A DNA stretch of 64,000 bases from Okapia johnstoni (lineage: Eukaryota > Chordata > Mammalia > Artiodactyla > Giraffidae), in the NCBI GenBank assembly GCA_024291935.2, contig CM044311.1:27098001-27162000 (forward strand), in the 5' to 3' direction. The notes under the pieces are model-generated. The model searched no databases. It was not told the origin of the DNA and saw only the letters and a program-made list of their open reading frames with translations. Positions 9,935 through 21,316 of this stretch are shown piece after piece; the first letter of the stretch is position 1, and every line of letters begins with the position of its first letter. A program made the position numbers and the translations under genes.

Positions 9935-11959
9935 TAGAAGCACACTTAGAGTCACTCAAGACTTGGGGTAACCTAGTATTGCCCCATGTAGCTAATATCA
10001 CTTATATCTGAATATACATAGCTCAGTGCTAACTGTGAAGCCATGAATGAATGAGTGAATAAACAAAGAAGTACTCAGAGAAGAGATTGAAAGAGAGAGA
10101 GAGAATGCTACCATAACTCCTCCATAAACCACTGTAATTGGTGAAATGTGCACCAATGTGTCTGCACGCTCATTACTCCACTGGGATTGGGTGTCACGCA
10201 TCATCGTCAAGAACAGGTGTTGGCATCACTTACAGCTCGTTCATCATCAGGCTGTAGCACTGTTAACATATGCTGCTTTAGTGCTAATTGTGTTTGTTTT
10301 TACAGTCAACGTTGATCTGCCCTTCATCATGCCAAAGAGATAAATGTTAGCTGAGGAAAAACAAACCTGGAGCATCATGTTTATTTAGTTACCTAAGTTC
10401 TCGCTCTCCTTCCCCTGTTCCCCTGTTCCCCCAGGCAAATTCTCATGCTTAAAACCTGTAGAGTCTCAAAGATTTCGAATCCAAGATTCTGAAGTAAAGT
10501 AGAGAGGGGGCATTTTTCAAGATGTATACTTGACGTGAACTTAGTGGAGAATACCTGGTTAAATCCTTAAATTCTGATATTGATTGAATGTCACTGATTC
10601 AACTATAGATCACTGAGTCAGTGGCTTCTATGTAACAATGACTTTAGAGATTAGGATTTAGAGATGATTGGATTTGAATTATGGACAGCCATCCTTGCTA
10701 TTCAATTGTTACAATATAAGATCAGAATAAAATGTTTAGCATTTTAGCAAAATCAGGAAGCATATAATCAGATATATACAGCAATATGTCACACATATTC
10801 ATTGATTAGGTTTTAATTTAATGTAAAGATTCAGTTTCCTGCTCCAGTATAGCTGTGCTTTTCATTAAATGTATCACTTGACTTTAGCTTAACAAATGAG
10901 AATCTGTTAATTAAGTAGTTCGTTCACTTCTGATTTGCAATTTGCATACCAACTGTTAGTTCTTAAATAGATTTCCTAGAATATTTAGAGAAAGTTTTTT
11001 CTTAAATGTCTATCCTATTTTTTTTCTTATGATGACAAAAGTTTTGCTAAGTCAAAGTAAATTTCAATGCAAATTCACTGCAAATATGATCATTCTTAAA
11101 TTAGGGTATAAATAATTGAGGCTGTACACTAAGTAATTTTAGCAGCTAGATAATTTGTTACTGTTGCTTTAAGGATTCTTTGGTTTTGGTGTGGATGTAT
11201 GTGCTATGACTAGGCCTTAGTTATGGTTGCATCATCTTTCTCATTTAGCTTTTTGCCAAGTCTTTCTCATTGTGCTATTTTTTTCCTTCAGGTTATGGCT
11301 TGGATTCCACTCTTTGTGGCTTTTCCACTTGACTTTCAGGTCTCTGATTGTAGCCAATTTAGTATCTTGTTACTCTTTTTGCCTTTTCTGTGTGCTGGTA
11401 TAATTTGTTCCTGAGGTAGATTAATGTTTATTTGATGAACTTCTAGTATGAACTTTCCCTTTTCTGTTATATTTTTCCCAATGATTTCATTCTTTTATAG
11501 TTTAAATTTATTAGAATCTTCTTTCTTAAATATAACTGGTTTTATTTCATTTACTCTACTCAAAGTCTTGAATCTTGTAGCTATATCCACAAGATTTTAT
11601 GGAAATTCAAATTATCCTTCATTTTCAACCAAGTAATCTGCATATTTTTTTAAGTAGAGTATTTGTTATTGCCACTTAATATAAAGACATAAATTTTACT
11701 GTAAGGTTGAACTGTCAGGCCGTGGCAGTTAGGCATACAAAATTTGGAATCAGATTATTCAGGCACAAATTCAGGTTTTTCCATTACTAGTGCTAAAAGA
11801 CAAACTGAGGTATACTAAGATTTTTAAGAGCTTATTTAAATAAAAATAGATTTGACTGAATCAGGGAGATCCAAACATGAAGTTGTCAGAATCGTTCCAT
11901 GGACATGAACCAGGGAAAGGCTTTTACAGAGAAGGTGCAGAAGAAAATTATCTTCTTGG
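9935..11959. other. Intergenic, mostly unrecognised
   Basis: AT-rich apart from the CpG patch listed separately at 10140-10345. A GA-rich run occupies about 10088-10106. Confidence 0.5.
10140..10345 (+). other. CpG-bearing, exon-like patch, unrecognised
   Basis: Five CpGs lie in about 165 bases (for example GCACGCTC, CACGCATCATCGTC, AACGTTG). An open frame (10146-10343) begins MCTNVSARSLLHWDW. Inside it, a T-rich stretch followed by TTTTTACAG (10294-10302) resembles a splice acceptor. No family is recognised. It could be a conserved non-coding element or an old transposon remnant. Confidence 0.2.
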
Positions 11960-11969
11960 CTATGGCTTT

Positions 11970-12309
11970 CAGTTCAGTTCAGTTCAGTCGCTCAGTTGTG
12001 TCCGACTCTTTGCGACCCCATGAACTGCAGCACGCCAGGCCTCCCTGTCCATCACCAACTCCCAGAGCCTACCCAAACTCATGTCCATTGAGTCTGTAAT
12101 GCCATCCAATCATCTCATCCTCTGTCGTCCCCCTCTCCTCCTGCCCTCAATCTTTCCCAGCATCAGGGTATTTTCAAATGAGTCAGCTCTTCGCATCAGG
12201 TGGCCAAAATATTGGAGTTTCAGCTTCAACATAAGTCCTTCCAATGAACACCCAGGACTGATCTCCTTTAGGATTGGACTGGTTGGATCTCCTTGCAGTC
12301 CAAGGGACT
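11970..12309 (-). mobile_element. BovB LINE 3' end with 10-bp target duplication
   Basis: The minus-strand BovB tail starts with the CAGTTCAGTTCAGTTCAGTC repeat and runs inward through GGTGGCCAAAATATTGGAG to TCCTTGCAGTCCAAGGGACT. CTATGGCTTT occurs at 11960-11969 and 12310-12319, exactly bounding it. This is a clean 340-bp 5'-truncated retrotransposition. A minus-strand BovB product keeps only the ORF2 C-terminal codons. Confidence 0.95.
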
Positions 12310-12358
12310 CTATGGCTTTAGTGGGTTCCTTATTTGGGAAAGACTAATTGTCTACTTA

Positions 12359-12568
12359 GGGCCTCCCAGGTGGCCCAGTGGTAAAGAATTTGCCTGACAA
12401 GCAGGAGACTGGAGTTCAATCCCTGGGTCAGTAAGAGCTGGAGAAGGAAGTGACAATTCATTCCAGTATTCTTGCCTGAGAAAATCCCATGGACAGAGAA
12501 CCCTGGAGGGTTATAGTTCATGGGGTCACAAAGAGTCAGACATGACTTAGTGACTGAAACAACAAACA
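12359..12568 (+). mobile_element. Bov-tA/BOV-A SINE, full length, with target duplication
   Basis: The head GCCTCCCAGGTGGCCCAGTG, the B-box region GGAGTTCAATCCC and the tail ACATGACTTAGTGACTGAAA are present. Flanks AATTGTCTACTTA (12346-12358) and AATTGGCTACTTA (12569-12581) form a 13-bp duplication with one mismatch. Confidence 0.93.
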
Positions 12569-12699
12569 AATTGGCTACTTACGATTGACTGTTTTGAGGT
12601 TTTGATTTCCTAACCTTGAGGCATTTCAGGCTTAGGTTTGGGTTTACTTATCTAGGCTTTAAAGCTACCTCAGTCTAATGATATTCTTGTTTAAATAAT

Positions 12700-12829
12700 C
12701 TAATACTAGTTGCGTATCCTTAGCTATAACACTTAATCTCCCTGTTTCCTAGTTTTCTCATCTGTAGATGATGGTGATGCTATTACCTAAAATAGGGTTG
12801 TTGTGAAAATAAAGTTAGTTATCTAAAGA
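12700..12829 (+). repeat. MIR fragment
   Basis: CCTAGTTTTCTCATCTGTAGATG, TTACCTAAAATAGGGTTGTTGTG and AAATAAAGTTAG follow the MIR core and 3' half. It may continue past the small insertion at 12830. Confidence 0.6.
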
Positions 12830-12875
12830 GTCTGTGGGGTCACAAGGAGTTGGACACACCTGAGTGACAGAACTG
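12830..12875 (+). mobile_element. 46-bp BovB/SINE tail with its own target duplication
   Basis: Only the terminal tail is present (GGGGTCACAAGGAGTTGGAC to GAGTGACAGAACTG). ATCTAAAGA at 12821-12829 and 12876-12884 brackets it, so it is an extremely 5'-truncated insertion into the MIR. Confidence 0.8.
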
Positions 12876-12884
12876 ATCTAAAGA

Positions 12885-14230
12885 CCACCTGAAATATTAT
12901 GCTTATTACTGAAAGTGTTTACTGAGCTTTGAATTTTCTGATTTATCACTAATATTATTTTGTACTTTTATTTCTAGGATGGAACACTTAACTTTACGTA
13001 ACTTGTGTGTTTGTGTCTCTGTGTGTGTGTGGCATATGCTAATCACAAAGCCTTGAAGGTTATCATTTAGGAATCCAAAATGCTCTTTGGATCCAAAATT
13101 TTCTAGGTGGAGGTCTCTGTCCATAGCCTAATATTTCACCTCAATTATACCTGCATGTCTTTTACCTGTAGTTTCAGAGATCTGAGTTTTGTTTAATAAC
13201 CCTCAGTGCTGTCTGAAAAGATCACTTATGCTAACAGAGATGAAAAGTATGAAACAGTGGGTAGTAGACCCAATAAATCATGCCTGTGGCCCCCTAACAG
13301 TCCTTCATAGGACTCAGTAGGTGATTTTCAGCATCCAGAAGCAAAAATTGCCAATCAGTACAAAGGAGACAGGAAGAGGTGAATAATGGTATTTTGATTA
13401 GAATACATTCATTCTCTGTTCCCATCAGAAATTCAGGCTAATGGGGTTATGTGTAATTCTTATTCAACCACCATTTTTCCCTGTGCAATTTAAAATTTTA
13501 GAACATATGAACACATATCATAGTTCTGTATACAAATTCTAAAATACTGCTATAATGTATAGCCACCAAATTCCCTGTGGCATGACCATGCCCAAATTAA
13601 ATCTGACCATGAACTTTCTGTGTTTCACACTGTTTCTGATTACTACTACAAGAAGCAAGTTGTATTTAGACAGGATGAAAAAAATAAGTCATGCCACTAA
13701 GTTGAGAGTGAGGCATTCTCTTCCATAGATCTTTGAATTAAATTAAATTCCCTGCCTTTAGGAAGCTCAATGCAAATCACATTACATGACAATAACATTG
13801 CCTCCTTCACTTCATGTGTACTACATAAAGAATAACTGAAAAATAATTTTAGCTCTTGGATGATTTTCCTCTGCTATTAATACTTTGCAAATACATTTAC
13901 CATCACAAAACAAGAGCATGGAACCAGGACCAGTTTCCATCATCTAGAATAATACATACTCAGTAAATATTTATTGATTCAGGGAGGAGAGAACAAAAGC
14001 ATGTGGGTGCTCAGAAAAATCTCAGAGGTCACTAATTTCTTACTGAAAACCAGTTGTTGCCATAGTAATATCTACTACGGTATTCCACATTTTACTTTTC
14101 TATTTGATTTTCCTGCTGTATTTAGATTCTGCTTCATGAACCCTGATTCATATTTTTACATTATTATAATATTAACAAATACTGCGAATATAATGTATAG
14201 GTTTTGGCTTATTAGAAGAAGTCTAGTATA
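12885..14230. other. Intergenic, no recognised feature
   Basis: AT-rich. A short interrupted TG run lies at about 13006-13031. Short frames (12906-13124 -, 13974-14231 +) show no domain. Confidence 0.5.
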
Positions 14231-14245
14231 AAAATGTTCATTTGT

Positions 14246-14466
14246 GGTTAAAAACACGTGTCAGTTTTTATATATAGAATGGATAAACAACAAGGTCCTA
14301 CTGTATAGCACAGAGAACTGTATTTAATATCCTATGATAAAACATGACAAAGGATATAAAAAAGAAAGCATATATATGTATAACTGAATTACTTTTCTCT
14401 ACAGCAGAAATTAACACAACATTGTAAATCAACTATACTTCAAAAAACATGCAAAAATTAAAAAAT
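14246..14466 (+). mobile_element. L1 3' end with 15-bp target duplication
   Basis: GATAAACAACAAGGTCCTAC, GTATAGCACAGAGAACTGTA and CAACATTGTAAATCAACTAT are ruminant L1 3'-UTR words, followed by an A-rich tail. AAAATGTTCATTTGT at 14231-14245 and 14467-14481 is a perfect duplication, so the element is bounded precisely and 5'-truncated to about 221 bp. Confidence 0.9.
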
Positions 14467-14481
14467 AAAATGTTCATTTGT

Positions 14482-15448
14482 ACATTTGAAATTTGTGAAC
14501 TAATTCAATCAGAGTTGACTGAAGTTTTACTCCATAAAATGTTTGGAAGCTTGCTCAGGCCTTTTATCTAACGTGCTATTATTACTTTGTGTCTAGTTTC
14601 TCCCTGAGACTGTCCGTATTTCAATTAAGTTAGAGAAGAAGGTCTGAGTAATCAGAGTGATAAAGCATCTTAGTGGAAAGCAGGATTTGACAGAAACAGA
14701 GTCGCTTGTCACTTCAGTGTTTTCCATTCAACAAAATTGACATCATTGACAAATCTCAAATCATTGTGCTAAAAATAGCTATAACTTATTTCTCGTTTTT
14801 ATTTTCTTCTTTTTATATAAATATAAAATAGTTTATAATATACAGTTTTTTGCGTTATCTGAACTTTTTTTCTTTTACAGATGTTTTATATTATTTTTAG
14901 GATCTATATGCTTCTGCATACACTTCTGCATGCTTCCCCTTTGGCTCATCGTCACAGCTTTATGCAAAGAGCCAATCTGTTCAATGTACATCACAGGAAA
15001 TAGACCTGAAAAATACTGACTTAGTTTAAAATCTACACTATCTTTGACTTTTACTGCAAATCTCTATAAATAAGGTAGCACAGTTTTTCCAAACATAGGA
15101 CAAAGGGAAAGAGGGACAATTTTTCAAATTTATAGTGTGCATTATATATACATTAATATTTTACTAAATATGGTTATGTGTAATGTCATATTTCACCAAG
15201 GCAAGGTGAACATGATTAAAAAGGACATATTTGGTTTTATTTATTTTTTCTAAAAAGGTAAGGGGATGACAGTTTCTGAGAACTTTCTAGATTTATTTTT
15301 TAATTATTATGAATTCTGTATGAATAGGACACACAGAATCTTAAATCTCTACTGACAAATACCACAGACAATGCCTTCTAACTACCATGGGAACACCAAG
15401 GTGTTATGGAAAGGAAGTAAGTATAAAGTTATTCAATATGCTACTTTC
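14482..15448. other. AT-rich interval, no recognised feature
   Basis: Nothing beyond AT-rich simple sequence (for example 14800-14840) is seen. Confidence 0.55.
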
Positions 15449-15455
15449 TCACATA

Positions 15456-15658
15456 GGGCTTCCCTGGTGGCTCAGTGGTAAAGACACTCCTGCTAATACA
15501 GGAGACTCACGTTTGATCCCTGGGTCAGAAAGATCTCCGGGAGAAGGAAATGGAAACCCACTGCAGTATTCTTGCCTGGCAAATCCCAGAGGAACCTAGT
15601 GGGTTACAGTCCACGAGGTCACAAAAGAGTCGGACACCACTTAGCCACTAAACAACAA
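15456..15658 (+). mobile_element. Bov-tA/BOV-A SINE, full length
   Basis: Starts GGGCTTCCCTGGTGGCTCAG and ends in ACTTAGCCACTAAACAACAA. It is immediately followed, after about 15 bp, by a BovB tail in the same orientation (15674-15930). Confidence 0.93.
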
Positions 15659-15673
15659 CTATGTCCATTAGTT

Positions 15674-15930
15674 GTTGAAGTGGAAGCTCCAATACTTTGG
15701 CCACCTGATGCGAAGAGCTGACTCATTGGAAAAGACCCTGATACTGGGAAATATTGAGGGCAGTGGGGGAGAAGGAGGCGATAGGGGATCAGATGGTTAG
15801 ATGAATCATCAACTCAATGGACATGAGTTTGAGCAAACTCCAGGAGATGGTGAAGGACAGGAAAGCTTTGCATGCTGCAGTCCATGGGGTAGCAAACAGA
15901 CATGATTGAGCAACTAAACAACAACAATTA
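15674..15930 (+). mobile_element. BovB LINE 3' end
   Basis: Begins within AAGCTCCAATACTTTGGCCA and ends GAGCAACTAAACAACAACAA. TCACATA lies just before the neighbouring SINE (15449-15455) and again just after this tail (15933-15939), so the two may be one composite insertion. Confidence 0.9.
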
Positions 15931-15939
15931 CGTCACATA

Positions 15940-16748
15940 CAATGCTATATATGGTTTGGTTTGGAGACAGACGTTTAACACAAAAAAGAATCACAGAAAA
16001 CTTGTATAGAAGGAAAAATAAAGATTTATTTAGAAGGAAAAATAGATTAAGCAAGATTTCAAAGATAAGATGGAGAAAATAAATAGGTAAGCAAAATAGC
16101 ACAGCTTTTGTAATCTCATGATCTTAACAGTTTGTGTTTTCATCCTGTTTTCTCTTCAATTCAGAGGCAAAAATTTGCCTTTTTACACCTTATTATCAAC
16201 CTATTAATTAGCAGAAAAGGAAAAAGGAATACTGTGTTTTCTTAAAAAAAAAAAAAACTCTCTATACATAGTATTCTTGAAACTGAGAGGTCTATAAATA
16301 TCTTAGAAGAGGAAGTTTCCCTTGTAAATATTCAAATCAATTTGAGTTGTCATTAATTAAATTGATTGTAAATGTTCTCATTTAGTCTCAACACGGGAAA
16401 TATTCACTGATGAACACTTTATTGCTATCTATAATTGTTTTCACTGTCTTTGTCACCATAAAATGAAAAATGCAATTTATTAAAGTAAAACTTAGCAGTC
16501 AGAAAAAGCCATCTTGGGTTCAGTGAGTGGGACATCGTTTGACTCAACGTGTGTGAGAAAATAGAGGTCAGATGGACAATCTCTGGATATTATACCCTGC
16601 ATGGAAAAAGAAGAGGGAGCGCGACCCGGCAAAGAAGGAATGCAGAGGAAAAAATAAAGAAAAACTGTTCTTTAAACAGCCATGTTTGTCAGGTCCTGAT
16701 TTCCTATTACATATTTGGAATACTTGGAAAAGTTTATAAAATCAAGTT
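15940..16748. other. AT-rich interval, no recognised feature
   Basis: An A13 run lies at about 16244-16256. A plus frame at 16549-16836 spans into the L1 and shows no domain. A GAGCGCGACCCGG patch lies at about 16617-16629. Confidence 0.5.
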
Positions 16749-16765
16749 GAAATTCTTACTACTTT

Positions 16766-16982
16766 TTTTTTTCTCTTTTTATTGGAGTATTATGGCTTCA
16801 CAATGCTGTGTTACTTTCTTCTGTACAACAAAGTGAATGAGCTATATGGACACATATATATCCCCTCTCTCTTGGATCTCCCTAGAAAAATGGTACAGAT
16901 GAACCTATTTCCAGGGCAGAAACAGAGATACAGATTTTGAGAATGGACATGTGGACATAGGTGGGGGAGGGGAGGGTGGGAA
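16766..16982 (-). mobile_element. L1 with 5' inversion (twin-priming structure) and 17-bp target duplication
   Basis: The left part (to about 16885) is the L1 3' end on the minus strand: poly-T, TATTGGAGTATTATGGC, CTGTACAACAAAGTGAATG, ATATATCCCCTCTCTCTTGG. The right part (about 16886-16980) is a more upstream L1 3'-UTR segment on the plus strand: AAATGGTACAGATGAACC, TATTTCCAGGGCAG, GAGGGTGGG. The flanks are GAAATTCTTACTACTTT (16749-16765) and GAAATCCTTACTACTTT (16983-16999), a 17-bp duplication with one mismatch. Confidence 0.85.
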
Positions 16983-16999
16983 GAAATCCTTACTACTTT

Positions 17000-18828
17000 G
17001 ATCTGTAGCCTCTGAAATATTCAAAGTTACTGCCAAGGAAGATTCTATGTTGCATGATAAAGAAAGCATTTAAAAAATGACTTTTTATAAATATGCCTAA
17101 GAATTTAAGTTGTATTAGAACACACATGAAATCTACAGATTTAGAGTTAATAGTGTTAAAACAATTTTTACATCTCACACGTTAACTACACAATTATCTC
17201 ATTTCCCCAAACATTAATGGATATATTAAATACTAAAGTAGAAATATTAACTTAAAACTTGGAAAATCCTACTCTACATTTAGGAAATAGCTCAAATGTT
17301 GTCTTTCTCATTGATTCCTTAATTCTACTATTCTTGCAGTTTAAAAATTATTTATGGTAAATTGTAAGTTTTATTTTCTCCTGCTGCCATTACATCATAA
17401 TGTCTTTGAAACTAAAAATCACGCTGTCTTTGATGCTGCTAATCTCTTTTCCCAAAGCTTTTGTTTGGATAGGATGGAAGAACCAAACCGAAATTAATCT
17501 CAAGAAAAAAGAATTAAAAGCAAAACCCAGGGTAGAGCCAAAAATAACATAGGCAGGTCCTCCTGCACTCAATCTTCCTTAAGTGTTCTGCCAGTGCACT
17601 CTCAATGTGTATATTCAATTACTATCAAGGGACTGTAAATTATGTGACACATTTTGAGTGGTCTAATGTCCACCAGGGAAATGAAAGAGATGCTGCAACG
17701 ATTTCCATTTGCTCACTGACTTTGAACTCCAACTACCTATGGATCTCACTTGACTGAATTTTCTCCTTGAAAGACTTGAATTCATATGTCATAAATAAAA
17801 ACGATCTTATCTACAAGTATATAAAATTTTTCAGTTTGGTGAAGGAGAGGGTCACTGTATTCCTAATACTTTAGTTATGACCAGTTAATGGTTTTACAAC
17901 TCTTGTCTTTTTCTGTATAAGGCTTGCAAAGGGTTTTCCAGCAATCTTTCTGCATGAGGAGTACATTCGGGGCTTTTGGGAATTGTATTGTGGAAAGCCT
18001 TGAAGTGGAGGGAGGTAAAGAAGCTGCCAATCAGGCCCAAGGGTTTTGTTCATTCTAAAGATAATGTAAAAGGCAACCATAAGCCTTGCTAATGAGGCTG
18101 CTTGATTTGTTTCTTAGAAAACTATTAGGACCCAGTTGTTTGATTGCTTCTTCCATCCAGAGACCACAGGGAACATTTCTGCGGCTACCAGTTCCTACAA
18201 AACATTACTCTGGTTCAAAATGTGACAATCCATGAGTCATAAGTCTATATACACTTCTAGGACATACAAGATTTGAGTCTCTAGATTTAACACAAACAGT
18301 GAACTATATTTTATGTGTATATTCAATGTTTGCCTTGAGCTAAATTAAAACCTTTTGTGGAAGACCTTCTAAATGCTTTATTTTACATGCCAATATCTTT
18401 TTCAACAAAATCACAGTTTCCCAAAACGATTATAAAAGAATTGAGATGAGGCTGAATGACTGTGGAATTCGACACTATTATTTTATAATTGAGAACATGT
18501 GGAGTCACAAGTTGATTTACTCAAAGTTTCATGTTATGTTCATGTATGTTATGTTTCAATACCAGATTTATTCTGATTAATAAGTAACTGCTAGCATCCT
18601 ATCCACTAACCTATGTATCATCAACTCTAAGAGTGGTCAAGAACACTTGAAAAGTATATCAAAATATTATTAATAGTAAATTATCTGTACCTGAAAATCA
18701 TGGTGTGATTTGAATGAATTTCTTTCTCAAAGTATTCACCTAAAACAAATTGCCACAATGATCGAGATTAAGAGTTAAATTAAAAATAATCAATCTGAGT
18801 AAGTAATTAACACTTTTTTATTGACAGT
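17000..18828. other. Intergenic, no recognised feature
   Basis: AT-rich. Short frames (17390-17572 -, 17871-18080 -) show no recognisable domain. Confidence 0.5.
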
Positions 18829-18838
18829 AAAGCACAAG

Positions 18839-19030
18839 GTCTTCCCTTGTGGCTCAGCTGGTAAAGAATCCGCCTGCAATGCAGGAGACCTGGGTTTGAT
18901 CCCTGGGTTGGGAAGATACCCTGGAGAAGGGAAAGGCTACCTACTCCAGTATTCTGGCCTGGAGAATTCCATGGACTCTATAGTCCATGGGGTCGCAAGA
19001 GTCGGACATGACTGAGCGACTTTCATTTTC
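18839..19030 (+). mobile_element. Bov-tA SINE, full length, well preserved
   Basis: The tRNA-Glu-like head TTGTGGCTCAGCTGGTAAAG (A-box side) and GGGTTTGATCCCTGG (B-box side) are intact. The body and TTTCATTTTC tail follow. AAAGCACAAG (18829-18838) and AAAGCAAAAG (19031-19040) form the target duplication with one mismatch. Confidence 0.95.
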
Positions 19031-19161
19031 AAAGCAAAAGCTGATTTTATAAACTGAATTAAAAAGTTTTTAATTTTAAAATAATGGTGTTTTATATTGA
19101 ACACACAGCATCACAGTCATTAACTATATTATCCAAGACAAAACTATTCTTTAATCTATTC

Positions 19162-19396
19162 TTGTTATTCAGTCACTAAGTCATGTCCAACACATTGTGA
19201 CCCTATGTACTAAAGCCAGACTCCCCTGTCCTTCACTATCTCCCAGAATTTGTTCAGATTCATGTCCATTAAGTTGGTGATGCTATCTGACCATCTTATA
19301 CTCTCATACTCTGCTGCTCCCTTCTCCATTTGCCTTCAATCTTTCCCAGCATCAGAGTCTTTTCCAATGAGTCGGTTCTTTGCATCATGTGACCAA
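19162..19396 (-). mobile_element. BovB LINE 3' end, old
   Basis: Diverged minus-strand tail: GTTATTCAGTCACTAAGTC, TCCATTTGCCTTCAATCTTTCC and CCAATGAGTCGGTTCTTTGC. The terminal repeat is decayed. Confidence 0.85.
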
Positions 19397-21310
19397 TAGA
19401 GCATATTGATAAATAGGCAATTATCTTCCAGAATCAGTCTTCTTATGCTCTTATAAATAGATAGGGATCCCCAATTTGCTTCAGATACTCCTTCAGAGAG
19501 TAATAGGACTGTGGAAAAATTATATTTCTATATTAATATACTCTGGCATTTTAATTCACTTGGGGAATAAAACAGGTCCTTTATTTTTCTGATATTGTGT
19601 TGGCATAGTCACTCCTCAATTTTAGCTTATTTTCCAGTGATGGTCATCCAATTTCTTTACTAGTAAAGAAGAAACAAAACTCTTAAACACAAGGACATTT
19701 ATTTTTGTGAAAATGTGAAACTCTCATTTAAGAAGAAGCAGTTGATAATTCTTTATGTATGCAAATCTCTTTACTTAAATCTCTTTAAATCTAAACTTTC
19801 TTATTTTTAGCCTTCATTAAAATGATAGCTCTATACATCATAATACATGGGTTAAAAGTGAGCCTTACACTATAAATGCCTTCTTCTATATGACTCACTA
19901 TAAGAATGATACATCATGAACTGTTATAATTATAGAAATAATAATGTAAACTACAGTTTATAAAATAATTTTAAACTGGCATGCTAATTACTTATGTATC
20001 AAATATTTTGCACTTATATTTTAAACCATCATTTCAAATTGTTTAGTTCTCTTTGAAATTGAATATTGACAAAAAATTCTGAAACCTACAAAATAATGAA
20101 TACTTTTTAAACCTAAATATTTCCCACATTTAAAATTCCATTCGTGAATTAAAATCAAATTTAATTCCAAAGCATACATTTGGATTCTAAAAAATATAGT
20201 CTTTTTAAATGTATTATTTTGGAGTCTGGACCTATTTCTTAGTTTAGAGGAGGTTTATGCTAGAAAATATTGTTAACTGAAAAAAAAAAAAAGATCATTC
20301 AAACCATCCTAACTAATGGATTCAAATTTTACAGAATAGACCGGTATGTATGATGAAATGAATCTTTCAAACATGAATATTTTATAAAATGACGGCAGAG
20401 TAGATGATTGGAAATTATCAAATATATTTAGACCTGTGATGTAAAATATATCACAATAACATGTCCTGCAACATTAATCACATCATTAATGGACTGGATA
20501 TTGGGTTCCTTCCAACATTCTAACTGACACTGTTCCTGTTTTCTTCATTTATTTCAGCCACCTGAGAATTCTTGCTCAAATCCCAGAGTTTGTGTCTAAG
20601 ATTAGACTCAGTCCAGACTTGAGTGCTCCTATTACACCTTTTGTTTATGCTGTTGCGTTATTAACTTCCTAAATTTACTGTTTTTACATAAAGATGTGTT
20701 AACATATAGTGGTGTAAGAAAACCTAGGGGAAGAAACCTTGACTTAGGCTTGTCCAGCAATCCTCTCCCACCCCCCAAAATGATGGCAACACCATTGCCC
20801 TCAAAGTACTCATTCATGCAAACATTAATATCATAAATTCTCATTTTCTGTGAGAACTTGAGTGTCCACTTACATTACCTGAGGTTACAGAAAGGCAAAG
20901 AACTATTCACCCATCAGGCTCAACAGAAAAAAGGAGAGAATGTTGATCCAGTACCTTTCCTTTATTTAAGGAAACCTGTGACATCTTTAAATTACCAAGC
21001 TGTTCTTCCAAGACTCCTTAGAATCCACAACCTAATATCTGGTGTCAATAGGAGAGAAAAATAATATATTCTTCATTGTGACCTCTTTACTATCCTTCCC
21101 CTTTCTTATACTCGTCACAGGCACATACTTAACACTGGGACTCGAGACTGTCTTCTGTTCCTTAAAATCTTTAGCAAACTTTAGCAAGCTAGCCTTTTGC
21201 CTACATGGAAGATGATTCCATTGCTAGTGATTACCTTTACATAACAAAGCGATAAGTGGAGGAGCACTGATTCATTTTAAACAGTGATTTTCTACAAAAT
21301 TATTAGGGTG
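19397..21310. other. AT-rich interval, no recognised feature
   Basis: An A14 run lies at about 20278-20292. Short frames at 20632-20844 (-) and 20858-21064 (+) show no domain. Confidence 0.5.
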
Positions 21311-21316
21311 TGACCT

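Noticed and set aside
18839..18930. tRNA gene in the SINE heads
   Set aside because: The head is tRNA-Glu-derived and keeps A/B-box-like words, but it is part of a SINE and lacks a complete cloverleaf with a proper acceptor end.
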